From: Chersky-840 sp035604715
GTDB taxonomy: Bacteria; Actinomycetota; Acidimicrobiia; Acidimicrobiales; UBA8190
Direction of reading: 5' to 3'
Assembly: GCA_963731665.1 (NCBI GenBank)
Contig: CAVSWP010000002.1
Coordinates: 62,001-126,000, forward strand
Length of the DNA: 64,000 nt
The notes under the pieces are model-generated. The model saw only the letters and a program-made list of their open reading frames with translations, was not told the DNA's origin and ran no database searches. A program made the translations under genes and the position numbers. Positions 42,386 through 50,669 of the stretch are shown here, piece after piece. Every line of letters starts with the position of its first letter. Position 1 is the first letter of the stretch.

Positions 42386-43195
42386 CGCCTCTTGTGCGCA
42401 GGACGATCGACACCCACGTCGGCGCCGTCGAGGTCTACGTCGGCGGCCAGGGTGGGCCGGCTCCGCTGGTGTACCTCCACTCCGCCCAGGGCGAGGGGCC
42501 CGGCATGGCCCTGCTCGAGGAGCTGGCCCAGACGCGCCGGGTGGTGGCCCCGCAGTTCCCCGGCTTCGGGTCCTCCGAGGGGCTGCAGGACATCGACGAC
42601 ATCGAGGACGCCGCCTTCCATCTCTTGGACGTCCTCGACCGGTTGGACCTCCCCCGCTGTGACCTGGTGGGCGCGTCGCTGGGGGGATGGATGGCGGCCG
42701 AGCTGGCCGTGCGGTGGCCGGAGCGCGTGCGGCGGATGGTGCTGGTGAACCCGGTGGGCCTGTACGTGGAGGGCGCCCCCATCACCGAGATCTTCGGCCG
42801 AGCGCTGTCGGAGCTGGCCGAGGAGCTCTTCGCCGATCCTGAGTATCCCATCGCCCAGCTGATGCGGGCCATGGACGGCATGGAAGCCGATCCGTCGCAG
42901 ATCCCCTTCGAGCTGGTGCGGCCCATTCTCCAGGCTCAGGCGGCCACGGCCAAGGTGGGGTGGAAACCCTATCTGCACGACCCCAAGCTCCAGGGCCGTC
43001 TGCAGCGCGTCACGGCGCCCACAATGCTCGTGCACGCCCGCCAGGACGGCATCGTCCCCCGGGCACATGCCGAGGCGTACGCGTCGGCCATACCCGACGC
43101 CACTCGTCGTCGACCTCGACGACGCCGCGCACATGGCGGCACTCGAGCGGCCCGAAGAGGTGGCCAAGCTCGTGCTCGAACACCTGGGGGCCTGA
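42382..43195 (+). pseudogene. alpha/beta hydrolase, frameshifted before the catalytic His
   Basis: From the GTG at 42382 the frame encodes a normal hydrolase: YLHSAQGEGPG, QFPGFGSSEG and the nucleophile elbow VGASLGGWMA, with a cap domain after it. At 43102 one extra A shifts the frame. The expected end (LVVDLDDAAHMAALERP with the catalytic His, then LVLEHLGA) continues one frame away to a TGA at 43193. Read literally, the shifted frame has no stop and runs into the LCP gene. It is a pseudogene or a sequencing error. Confidence 0.8.
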
Positions 43196-43258
43196 CTCCG
43201 ACACCCGGTGTCCCCGAAAAAGGGGACGGCGCGCCCTGGTGGCCGCGGGCGCCGCTGC

Positions 43259-43264
43259 TACCGT
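43259..43264 (+). promoter_or_regulatory. -10 element TACCGT of the LCP gene
   Basis: TACCGT ends eight bases before the ATG at 43273. Confidence 0.4.
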
Positions 43265-43272
43265 TTTGCGTC

Positions 43273-44691
43273 ATGGCCCGCCGTCCTCCTCGCGGCACGG
43301 TCGCGGGTCGCAGCAAGCTCATCGGCCACGCGCGCCTGGACCCGGTGCCGGGCTCCTTGCCGAGCGACCGTCCCGGTGACCGCATCGGCCTCGAGCGCCT
43401 CGGCGAGCTCTCCGGTCCTCCTCCCACCGAGATTCCCACCGAGACCGCCCCGCCCCCGATCGAAGCCCCGCCCGAGACGCCCGACGGCGCACCGGGTGTC
43501 GCCCCGCCGCCGGCGGTACGGCCGCCTGGCCGCCGCCGGCGCAAGGCCGGGGAGCGAGTGATCCGGTGGGCGGTCGTGATCGTGGCCGTCGTGCTCCTCG
43601 GCGCGGGTTCGGTGTACGGATACCTGTGGTGGCGCCTGGGCCAGATCAAGTCGATCAAGTGCTCGGCCTGCGCGGCTGTCGCAGCGGGTGCCCCCTACAA
43701 CGTGCTCATCGTGGGATCGGACTCCCGGGCCGGGGACACCGGTGCGGCTGCCCAGGCTTTCGGCTCCGCATCGCAGGTGGCCGGTCAGCGCAGCGACACC
43801 ATCAAGATCCTTCATATCGACCCCGCCACCGACAGCGCCAAGCTCCTGTCGATCCCCAGGGACACCTACGTGGCGTTGTCGGGGATGCCGTCGAACACCG
43901 GGCTGGCCACCGACAACAAGATCAACACCGCCTTCAACAGCGGGCCCATACCGCTGATCGAGACCATCCAGAACACCTTCGGCATCCCGATCAACCACTT
44001 CGTGATCACCAGCTTCAGCGGGGTGATCGATCTGGTCAACGCCGTGGGCGGCATCAATCTCGACTTTCCCTATCCCGTGCGCGACAACGACCAGGGGAAC
44101 AACAACTCGGGGCTGTCGATCACCCACTCGGGGTGTCAAGCCCTGAACGGCACCATGGCCCTCGCCCTGGCCCGCTCGCGCTACTACGAGTACGAGGTGC
44201 GACCCGGAGTCTGGTACTACGACAGCAGCAGCGACCTGGGGCGGATCCAACGCCAGAACGCCATCATCGAGGCGGTGATCGACAAGGCCAAGTCGAGCTA
44301 CAACCCGCTCAGGGTCAACGCCTTCTTGAGCTCGATCGTCCACGACATCACCAAGGACGACGGCATGTCGATCAGCATGATGATCTCGTTGGCTCAGCGC
44401 TACCACGCCTTCTCCGGCTCCGCCCTGCAAACGTTCACCTTGCCGACCCTGGGCGCGACCAACAGCGCCGGTGACGTGGAGGTGGTGCAGGAGCCCGCCG
44501 CCCAACAGATGATCTCCAGCTTTCTGGGCACGTCTCCGAAGACGGCGGTGACGCCACCTCTGGACGCCTACGGGTCTCCGATCCCCGTGCCGAGCACCTC
44601 CACCACCGTGCCGACGAGCCAGACCGGGGGAGCAACCAGCCCCACCACCACGGTGCCGGGCACCGGGCCCTTCAATCCCACGCCCTGCTGA
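43273..44691 (+). CDS. LytR-CpsA-Psr (LCP) family protein
   Basis: A 472-residue membrane-anchored phosphotransferase-like protein that attaches glycopolymers to peptidoglycan. A Pro-rich cytoplasmic N-terminus is followed by one membrane helix at about 97-118 (WAVVIVAVVLLGAGSVYGYL) and the LCP domain: VLIVGSDSR, RSDTIKILHIDP, LLSIPRDTYV with the catalytic Arg/Asp, and VNAVGGINLDFPYPVRD. The end is Thr/Ser/Pro-rich. The true start is the ATG at 43273; the longer apparent frame arises from the frameshift in the preceding gene. Confidence 0.9.
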   Translation: MARRPPRGTVAGRSKLIGHARLDPVPGSLPSDRPGDRIGLERLGELSGPPPTEIPTETAPPPIEAPPETPDGAPGVAPPPAVRPPGRRRRKAGERVIRWAVVIVAVVLLGAGSVYGYLWWRLGQIKSIKCSACAAVAAGAPYNVLIVGSDSRAGDTGAAAQAFGSASQVAGQRSDTIKILHIDPATDSAKLLSIPRDTYVALSGMPSNTGLATDNKINTAFNSGPIPLIETIQNTFGIPINHFVITSFSGVIDLVNAVGGINLDFPYPVRDNDQGNNNSGLSITHSGCQALNGTMALALARSRYYEYEVRPGVWYYDSSSDLGRIQRQNAIIEAVIDKAKSSYNPLRVNAFLSSIVHDITKDDGMSISMMISLAQRYHAFSGSALQTFTLPTLGATNSAGDVEVVQEPAAQQMISSFLGTSPKTAVTPPLDAYGSPIPVPSTSTTVPTSQTGGATSPTTTVPGTGPFNPTPC

Positions 44692-44705
44692 GCCAGGTCG
44701 CCGCC

Positions 44706-45230
44706 CTACGCCTCGCGGGCGACACCCTCCTCGGCTTCGTCGAGGCCCTGGGCCAGGGTGTTCCAGGAAAGGGTGGCGCACTTGATGCGAACGGGGAACT
44801 TGACCACCCCTTGCAGGGCGGCGAGCTCGCCCAGGGACTCGGGATCGGCCGCCACCTCGTCAAAGCCGTCGTCCGCCGATCCATTGCTCGTCACCGAGCT
44901 GTCGGGACCGTCGCCGAGGCGAGCTTCGTGGACCGACATCATCGCCTTGAACGTGCGGATGAGGCGACGCGCCTCGGCCACGGTCTTGCCCTTCACGGCG
45001 GCCGACATGAGCGACGCCGAGGACTGGCTGATGGAACAGCCCTGGCCGGCGAAGCGGATGTCGTTGACGGTGCCCTCCTGCACCTGCACGTAGACGACCA
45101 CCTCGTCGCCACACAACGGGTTGAACCCCTCGACACGTTGGGCCGGGGGCGCCGGCAGCTCCCCGCGGTTGCGGGGGCTGCGGTAGTGGTCGAGGATGAT
45201 CTCGCGGTAGAGGTCTTCCAGACCTGTCAT
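44706..45230 (-). CDS. sufU: SufU-type Fe-S cluster assembly protein
   Basis: A 174-residue zinc-dependent sulfur acceptor for SufS. The three zinc/sulfur cysteines are in NPLCGDEVVV, GQGCSISQSSAS and IKCATLSWNTL. Its start EDLYREIILDHYRSPRNRG is diagnostic. An insertion of about 25 acidic/Gly residues (GDGPDSSVTSNGSADDGFDE) sits before the third cysteine. It ends the minus-strand suf block, 63 bases downstream of sufS, and converges with the LCP gene. Confidence 0.93.
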   Translation of the reverse strand: MTGLEDLYREIILDHYRSPRNRGELPAPPAQRVEGFNPLCGDEVVVYVQVQEGTVNDIRFAGQGCSISQSSASLMSAAVKGKTVAEARRLIRTFKAMMSVHEARLGDGPDSSVTSNGSADDGFDEVAADPESLGELAALQGVVKFPVRIKCATLSWNTLAQGLDEAEEGVAREA

Positions 45231-45293
45231 GTTCTCCTCGTCATTGGGACACGATCGGCGGCCGCTGGCCGGCGGCCATCTGGTGTTGCTGCA

Positions 45294-46595
45294 CTACGCG
45301 AACAGGGTACCGGCCTCGGCGATGGCGTCGGCCAGGACGTCCACGTCGGACTCGTCGTTGTACAGGTACAGAGAGGCTCGGGCCGTCGCCGTCACACCCA
45401 TCAGTCGCATCAACGGCTTGGCGCAGTGGTGGCCGGCCCGGACGCACACGCCGACCTGGTCGAGGACCTGGGCCAGGTCATGGGGGTGGACGTCGCGGTA
45501 CGCCAGTGACAGCACCCCGCCCCGGTCCACCGTCCCCGAGGGCCCGAAGATCTTGAGGTCGGGGCCGAAGCGCTCGGCCAACACGGCCTGGGCGTAGGCC
45601 GTCAGCTCGACCTCGTGGGCGCGGATGGCCTCCATGCCGATGGCCTCCAGGTACGACACGGCCGCACCGAACCCCACCGCCTCGGCGATGGGGGGTGTGC
45701 CCGCCTCGAACTTCCAGGGCAGGACGTTGGCGCTGAACCCGTCGTGGCGGACGTCGCGGATCATCCCCCCGCCACCGAGGAACGGCGGCATGGCCTCGAG
45801 CAGCTCACGTCGCCCCCACAACACGCCGATCCCGGTGGGGCCGAGCATCTTGTGGGCGCTGAAGGCCAGGAAATCGCAGCCCAGGCCGCCCACATCGGTC
45901 GGAAGATGGGGAACCGACTGGGCACCGTCGGCCAGCACCAGCGCGCCGGCGCGGTGGGCGGCCTCGGCGATGTGGGCAAAGGGGGTGATGGTCCCGAGCA
46001 CGTTCGACATGGTGGTGCAGGCCACGAGCTTGACCCCGTCGAGGAGGCGGTCGAGGTCCGAGAGGTCCAGGCGGTACTCCTCGTCGATGCCGATCCAACG
46101 CAGTTCGATGCCGCGCTCGTCCGCCAGCATGAGCCACGGGACGATGTTGGCGTGGTGCTCCATCTCCGTGAGCAGCACCACGTCACCGGGACCGAGGTTC
46201 GCCCGGGCCCAGGTGCCGGCCACCAGGTTGATGGCCTCGGTGCCGTTCTTGGTGAAGATCACCTCGTGCTCGGGGTCGGGCGCACCGATGAGCCGACCCA
46301 CCGCCACGCGGGCCCCTTCGTAGAGCCGGTCGGCCTCCTCGGCGATGGTGTACACGCCACGATGCACGTTGGCGTGCGTGGTCTGGTAGTAGCCGTCCAT
46401 GGCATCGAGCACGATCTGGGGGCGCTGGGCGGACGACGCCGAGTCGAGGTAGACGATCCTGTGCCCGTGCACGGTGCGGTTCAGCACCGGGAAGTCGGCC
46501 TTGATCTTGGAGAAGTCCACCCCGGGAGGGCACCCGCCGATGCCGGCTCGGTCCGCGGTGTGGGCCGGGCCGACCCGAGAGTTGGTCACGGTCAC
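45294..46595 (-). CDS. sufS: cysteine desulfurase SufS
   Basis: A 433-residue PLP enzyme that takes sulfur from L-cysteine as a persulfide. The PLP lysine is in FSAHKMLGPTGIGVLWG and the active-site Cys in VRAGHHCAKPLMR, both in SufS context. TTHANVHRGVYTIAEEAD is the usual N-terminal block. The start at 46595 (GTG) overlaps the sufC stop as GTGA; a GTG at 46604 is an alternative. Confidence 0.94.
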   Translation of the reverse strand: MTVTNSRVGPAHTADRAGIGGCPPGVDFSKIKADFPVLNRTVHGHRIVYLDSASSAQRPQIVLDAMDGYYQTTHANVHRGVYTIAEEADRLYEGARVAVGRLIGAPDPEHEVIFTKNGTEAINLVAGTWARANLGPGDVVLLTEMEHHANIVPWLMLADERGIELRWIGIDEEYRLDLSDLDRLLDGVKLVACTTMSNVLGTITPFAHIAEAAHRAGALVLADGAQSVPHLPTDVGGLGCDFLAFSAHKMLGPTGIGVLWGRRELLEAMPPFLGGGGMIRDVRHDGFSANVLPWKFEAGTPPIAEAVGFGAAVSYLEAIGMEAIRAHEVELTAYAQAVLAERFGPDLKIFGPSGTVDRGGVLSLAYRDVHPHDLAQVLDQVGVCVRAGHHCAKPLMRLMGVTATARASLYLYNDESDVDVLADAIAEAGTLFA

Positions 46596-47335
46596 CTCCG
46601 CCACGGCTCGTAGCCCTCGACCTCGAGGCGCCCAGCCAGTGCCGGGCCGCCGCTCTCGACGATGCGGCCGTCCACGAGCACGTGGACGACGTCGGGATGC
46701 AAGAGCTCGAGGATGCGCGTGTAGTGGGTGACGAGGAGCACCCCCAGCTGGGTCCGCTCGCCGCGCACCGCCTGGACGCCGTCGGCCACGATCCGCAAGG
46801 CGTCGATGTCGAGACCGGAGTCGGTCTCGTCGAGCACGGCCAGCTCCGGATCGAGCATGGCCATCTGCAAGATCTCGTTGCGCTTCTTCTCGCCACCGGA
46901 GAAGCCTTCGTTCAGGTGGCGCTCACCGAAGGCGGGGTCCATACCCAGACGCTTCATCCAGTCGAGCATCGACAGCCGAACCTCGAGCACCGAGCGGTCC
47001 TCGCCGATGCGCGCCGAGACGGCCTGGCGCAGGAATTGGATGACGGGGACGCCGGGGATCTCCTCGGGGTACTGGAAGGCCAGGAACATCCCGGCCTTGG
47101 CGCGCACGTCGGTCGGCCACGCCGTGACGTCCTCGCCCCGGAAGCGGATGGCGCCCGCCGTGACCCGGTAGGAGGGGTTCCCGAGCACGGTGCTGGCCAG
47201 GGTCGACTTGCCCGAGCCGTTCGGGCCCATGAGGGCATGGAGCTCTCCCTCGGCGAGCGCCAGGTCCACCCCGCGCAGGATCTCGGTGCCGTCGACGGCC
47301 ACGTGGAGGCCCTCGATCTCCAGAAGCGGGGTCAC
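46592..47335 (-). CDS. sufC: SufC-type ATPase, copy 2 (canonical)
   Basis: A 247-residue SufC. Walker A is GPNGSGKST, the canonical block FLAFQYPEEIPGVPV is present, the signature is FSGGEKKRNE and Walker B LAVLDETDSGLDIDA. It heads the minus-strand operon sufC-sufS-sufU. TAGACT ends six bases before the GTG at 47335 and a large palindrome covers the -35 region, so the operon is probably transcribed leaderless and controlled at 47361-47386. Confidence 0.93.
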   Translation of the reverse strand: MTPLLEIEGLHVAVDGTEILRGVDLALAEGELHALMGPNGSGKSTLASTVLGNPSYRVTAGAIRFRGEDVTAWPTDVRAKAGMFLAFQYPEEIPGVPVIQFLRQAVSARIGEDRSVLEVRLSMLDWMKRLGMDPAFGERHLNEGFSGGEKKRNEILQMAMLDPELAVLDETDSGLDIDALRIVADGVQAVRGERTQLGVLLVTHYTRILELLHPDVVHVLVDGRIVESGGPALAGRLEVEGYEPWRR

Positions 47336-47341
47336 GCTGGC

Positions 47342-47347
47342 AGTCTA
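47342..47347 (-). promoter_or_regulatory. -10 element TAGACT of the sufC-sufS-sufU operon
   Basis: TAGACT on the minus strand ends six bases before the GTG at 47335. Confidence 0.45.
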
Positions 47348-47360
47348 CCGTTCCCGGGAG

Positions 47361-47386
47361 ATTTCCACTACGGCCGTAGTGGCAAT
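47361..47386. promoter_or_regulatory. 26-base near-perfect palindrome, candidate suf operator
   Basis: CCACTACGGCCGTAGTGG at 47365-47382 is a perfect 18-base palindrome. Outer ATT/AAT arms extend it to 26 bases with one mismatched pair. It spans the expected -35 of the sufC operon and lies between that operon and the divergent debranching-enzyme gene. Its ACTA-N6-TAGT core matches the site upstream of sufB. Confidence 0.6.
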
Positions 47387-47477
47387 TCGGCCGCCGCCAC
47401 CGGGCCCCCCGAAAAGAGGGGAGCGGTTGCCCCCGGAAAGCCCCGACCAGGTGATTCGGCCAGGAGTGCGGGTCCAG

Positions 47478-47483
47478 TAGCGT
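47478..47483 (+). promoter_or_regulatory. -10 element TAGCGT, leaderless spacing
   Basis: TAGCGT ends seven bases before the GTG at 47491. Confidence 0.45.
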
Positions 47484-47490
47484 CCCCCGG

Positions 47491-49632
47491 GTGAGCGATC
47501 CGTGGACGTTCAGCGGCAAGGTGTCCAGCCTGGGCCAGTCCGGAGCGGTGACCCTGGTCGACGAGTCCACCTTCACCATCAGCGGTCGGGCGGGCGATGT
47601 GGTCACCCCCTCGGCCGAAGGCCTGTTCGTCCGGGACACCCGGATCCTGTCCCGCTTCGAGCTGCGGGTGAACGGGACGAAGCCCGAGGCATTGGCCGTC
47701 GTCTCCGACGACCCGTTCTCGGCGGTCTTCGTGTCCCGGTGCCCGCCCCGGGCCGGCCTGGCCGACTCCACCCTCATGGTGTTCCGGCGCCGATACGTGG
47801 GCCAGGGGATGCGTGAGGACATCGTCATCCGGAACTTCGGCGACGAGCCCACGTTCTGTTCGGTGGAGCTGTTCATCGACTCCGACTTCGCCGATCTGTT
47901 CGCCGTGAAAGAGGGTCGATTCGGCAACGCCGACGGGGACATCACCCGGGACCACCGCGACGGCCAGCTCGAGTTGTCCTATCGCCGGGGAACGATCAAC
48001 CGGGGACTGGTCATCCACCTGTTCCCGGCACCGGCGATGGTCGGCGACGACCTCGTCAGCTTCGAGGCCATCGTCCCCGCGCACGGGCAGTGGACGGGAT
48101 GCCTCGAGTTCCACCCCGTCATCGAGGGCAAGGCTGTCGACCCCCGCTACCTGTGCGGCCAGCCTGTCGACCGCGCCGCCCCCGCCGAGCGCCTGGCCAA
48201 GTGGCGGCGCCAGGTGCCCCAGGTCGAGACCGATCACGACGGGTTGCGGACGGTGATCGCCTCCAGCGCCGAGGACCTGGGGGCGCTGCGCATCTTCGAC
48301 CCCGACTACCCCGAGCGCGTCGTGTTGGCTGCCGGCGCGCCCTGGTTCATGACGGTGTTCGGCCGTGACTCGCTGATCACCTCGTGGATGGCGTTGCTGG
48401 TCGACCCCGACCTCGCCCTCGGGGTCCTGCAGACCCTGGCCCGGTTCCAGGGCAAGAACATCGACCCCCGAAGCGACGAGCAGCCTGGTCGCATACTCCA
48501 CGAGATGCGCTTCGGCGACGCCCCGTCTCTGTCGTTGGGTGGGGGGAGCATCTACTACGGGACCGCCGATGCCACTCCGCTGTTCGTCATGCTGCTCGGT
48601 GAGCTGCGGCGCTGGGGCCTGGCCCGCGAAGTGGTGGACGAGCTGCTGCCCAACGCGGAACGGGCTCTGGAATGGATCGAGAATCACGGCGACCTCGACG
48701 GGGACGGCTACGTCGAGTACCAGCGGATGACCGACCGGGGGCTCGCCAACCAAGGATGGAAGGACTCGGCCGACGGCATCCGCTATCGCGATGGGTCGAT
48801 CGCCCACGCCCCCATCGCACTGTGCGAGGTTCAGGCCTACGTCTACAGCGCATACCTGGCGCGCGCCCACTTCGCCCGCGAGGCCGGGGACGAAACGACC
48901 TTCGAGCGTTTCCGATCCAAGGCGACCAGGCTCAAGAGCGAGTTCAACCGGGACTTCTGGCTGGAAGAGCGTGGTTGGTTCGCCGTCGGGCTCGATGCCG
49001 ACAAACGACCCATCGACTCGCTCACGTCGAACATCGGGCATTGCCTGTGGACCGGCATCGTGGACCAGGACAAGGCCCGTGCCGTCGCCGACAAGTTGAT
49101 GTCACCCGAGCTCAACAGCGGTTGGGGAGTCCGGACCTTGGCGACCTCGACCGGCGGGTACAACCCCATGAGCTATCACTGCGGGTCGGTGTGGCCCCAC
49201 GACACGGCGATCGTGGCCGCCGGCCTGGCGCGCTACGGGTTCATGGACCAGTCCCTGCGGCTCATCTGCTCGCTCCTCGACGCCGCCGTGAGCCTGGGAG
49301 GGCGTCTTCCCGAGCTCTACTGTGGGCTCGACCGCGCCGAGTTCTCGTCTCCGGTGGGCTACCCGACGTCGTGCTCACCCCAGGCATGGGCGGCGGCGTC
49401 GCCGCTGTTGTGCCTTCGGACGATGCTGCGGCTCGATCCCTGGGTCCCCTACGGCAAGACGTGGTTGTCGCCGATGTTGCCCGAGGGCATGAAACACCTC
49501 AAGGTGGCGGGCATCCCTCTGGCCGGGTCGCGCGTCACCGTCGAGGTGGACGGCGACGACGTCGAGGTGACCGGGCTCCCCCCCGAGGTGGCGCTCATCA
49601 GCGAGCCCCGTCATCCCGCCACCTCGGTGTGA
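47491..49632 (+). CDS. glycogen debranching N-terminal domain / amylo-alpha-1,6-glucosidase-like protein
   Basis: A 713-residue protein. The N-terminal beta-sandwich (DESTFTISGRAGDV, GLFVRDTRILSRFEL) is the GDE_N-bis domain; the C-terminal (alpha/alpha)6 barrel contains MTVFGRDSLITSWM, NQGWKDSADGIRYRDG and SCSPQAWAAASPLL, typical of amylo-alpha-1,6-glucosidase / GH63-like enzymes. It should act on alpha-glucan or oligosaccharide branches. No signal peptide is present. It diverges from the suf operon across the palindrome. Confidence 0.85.
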   Translation: MSDPWTFSGKVSSLGQSGAVTLVDESTFTISGRAGDVVTPSAEGLFVRDTRILSRFELRVNGTKPEALAVVSDDPFSAVFVSRCPPRAGLADSTLMVFRRRYVGQGMREDIVIRNFGDEPTFCSVELFIDSDFADLFAVKEGRFGNADGDITRDHRDGQLELSYRRGTINRGLVIHLFPAPAMVGDDLVSFEAIVPAHGQWTGCLEFHPVIEGKAVDPRYLCGQPVDRAAPAERLAKWRRQVPQVETDHDGLRTVIASSAEDLGALRIFDPDYPERVVLAAGAPWFMTVFGRDSLITSWMALLVDPDLALGVLQTLARFQGKNIDPRSDEQPGRILHEMRFGDAPSLSLGGGSIYYGTADATPLFVMLLGELRRWGLAREVVDELLPNAERALEWIENHGDLDGDGYVEYQRMTDRGLANQGWKDSADGIRYRDGSIAHAPIALCEVQAYVYSAYLARAHFAREAGDETTFERFRSKATRLKSEFNRDFWLEERGWFAVGLDADKRPIDSLTSNIGHCLWTGIVDQDKARAVADKLMSPELNSGWGVRTLATSTGGYNPMSYHCGSVWPHDTAIVAAGLARYGFMDQSLRLICSLLDAAVSLGGRLPELYCGLDRAEFSSPVGYPTSCSPQAWAAASPLLCLRTMLRLDPWVPYGKTWLSPMLPEGMKHLKVAGIPLAGSRVTVEVDGDDVEVTGLPPEVALISEPRHPATSV

Positions 49633-49642
49633 GCGCGCCGGG

Positions 49643-50629
49643 TCAGCCGGCCGCCAGCGTGCGTAGGGCGTCGATGGGGCCCACAGCGGCGTGGGAGATC
49701 AGGGTCTGGGCACCCCCCAGGGGGACGACATCGTCCACGGCGACCACCAGGGGGGCCTTGGACCCGCAACCCGGGTCGAACGGCGTCTGTACCACCACTT
49801 CGACGACGGCGGCGCTCGTGCCCGCCACGTCGGTCCACCCGTAGTAGGTGCTGCACGGCGGCATGGTGACCTGCACCGCCGTGCTGGTGGGTCCGACAGG
49901 TTGCCAGGGGGCCGAGACGAGCTCGGTCGGTTGGCTCACACTCGGCGGCTGGACGGGTCCGCCACAGGCGATGGCACTGCGGCTGGTGTAGGCGATCACG
50001 CTGTGTCCGGTGTCGGCGTCGAGCACGACCGCTACGTAGCGGGTGGGAAGTCGCGTGGTCCCCAGCCCGGGCGGGCAGTCGGCGCCCCAGGCGATGCCCA
50101 CCCACGCCAGGCGCATGTCGTAACGGGGAGGCGCGGCCGTCGGCGCGGTGGTGAGCGTCGTGGACGTGGACGACGGGGTGGCGCTCGTCGTGGTCGTGGT
50201 CGTGGTCGAGGTCGTGGTCGTGGTCGTGGTCGTGCTCTGGCTCGTGGTGGCGGGGGTCGTGCCCGGTGTGGACGAGCCGGTGGCCGGACCGGTGGTGGTG
50301 GTCGCCTGCGCAACCTGGGGCGACAGCGTCACGACTCCCAGGCCGAAGATGGAGAACCGGTAGGAGCCGGCGACGACCTGGGCGGCGCGGAACATGGCCT
50401 CGGCCACCTTCTCCGAAAGGCGCGGCTTGCTCTTCCCCGCAGGGTCCACCGTCAGCGCGCCGCCGTCGAGCTCGACCCGGGACACGAAGCGCCCGGCCAC
50501 CACCGACGAGTACGACGGCAGTTCCGACACCGGTGCGCTCTTGGGCGTGGTCATCACCGCGCACGAACCGAGAAGTCCCGCCCCCACCACCACGAGCGCG
50601 GGGCGAAGCAGGCTCGGGAGACGGGGCAC
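49643..50629 (-). CDS. lipoprotein with Thr-rich linker
   Basis: A 328-residue lipoprotein. The signal peptide ends in the lipobox LLGSC, so Cys22 would be acylated by Lgt. An N-terminal domain (to about 110) is followed by a low-complexity Thr/Ser linker (about 115-165) and a C-terminal domain with several Cys (ADCPPGLG, AIACGGPVQ, PPCSTYYGW, DPGCGSKAP). I do not recognise either domain. It is likely anchored outside the membrane, with the linker spanning toward the wall. Confidence 0.65.
   Translation of the reverse strand: MPRLPSLLRPALVVVGAGLLGSCAVMTTPKSAPVSELPSYSSVVAGRFVSRVELDGGALTVDPAGKSKPRLSEKVAEAMFRAAQVVAGSYRFSIFGLGVVTLSPQVAQATTTTGPATGSSTPGTTPATTSQSTTTTTTTTSTTTTTTTSATPSSTSTTLTTAPTAAPPRYDMRLAWVGIAWGADCPPGLGTTRLPTRYVAVVLDADTGHSVIAYTSRSAIACGGPVQPPSVSQPTELVSAPWQPVGPTSTAVQVTMPPCSTYYGWTDVAGTSAAVVEVVVQTPFDPGCGSKAPLVVAVDDVVPLGGAQTLISHAAVGPIDALRTLAAG
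50185..50234. repeat. GTCGTG simple repeat inside the lipoprotein gene
   Basis: About eight imperfect copies of the hexamer GTCGTG (GACCAC/ACGACC on the coding strand). It encodes the Thr-rich linker and is prone to length change. Confidence 0.7.
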
Positions 50630-50657
50630 GGGCCCCAGTCTGCCCGCAGGGCGGCGT

Positions 50658-50663
50658 TAGGCT
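50658..50663 (+). promoter_or_regulatory. -10 element TAGGCT, leaderless spacing
   Basis: TAGGCT ends six bases before the ATG at 50670. Confidence 0.45.
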
Positions 50664-50669
50664 GCGTCA

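Noticed and set aside
41377..44691. A single open frame of 1104 codons spanning a luciferase-like gene's shadow, a hydrolase and an LCP domain
   Set aside because: It mixes an antiparallel-frame shadow, a frameshifted hydrolase and the LCP gene. Separate starts and the intact hydrolase end in another frame show it is not one protein.
50185..50234. Repeated hexamers considered as a CRISPR array
   Set aside because: The repeats are contiguous GTCGTG units without spacers and encode a Thr-rich linker.
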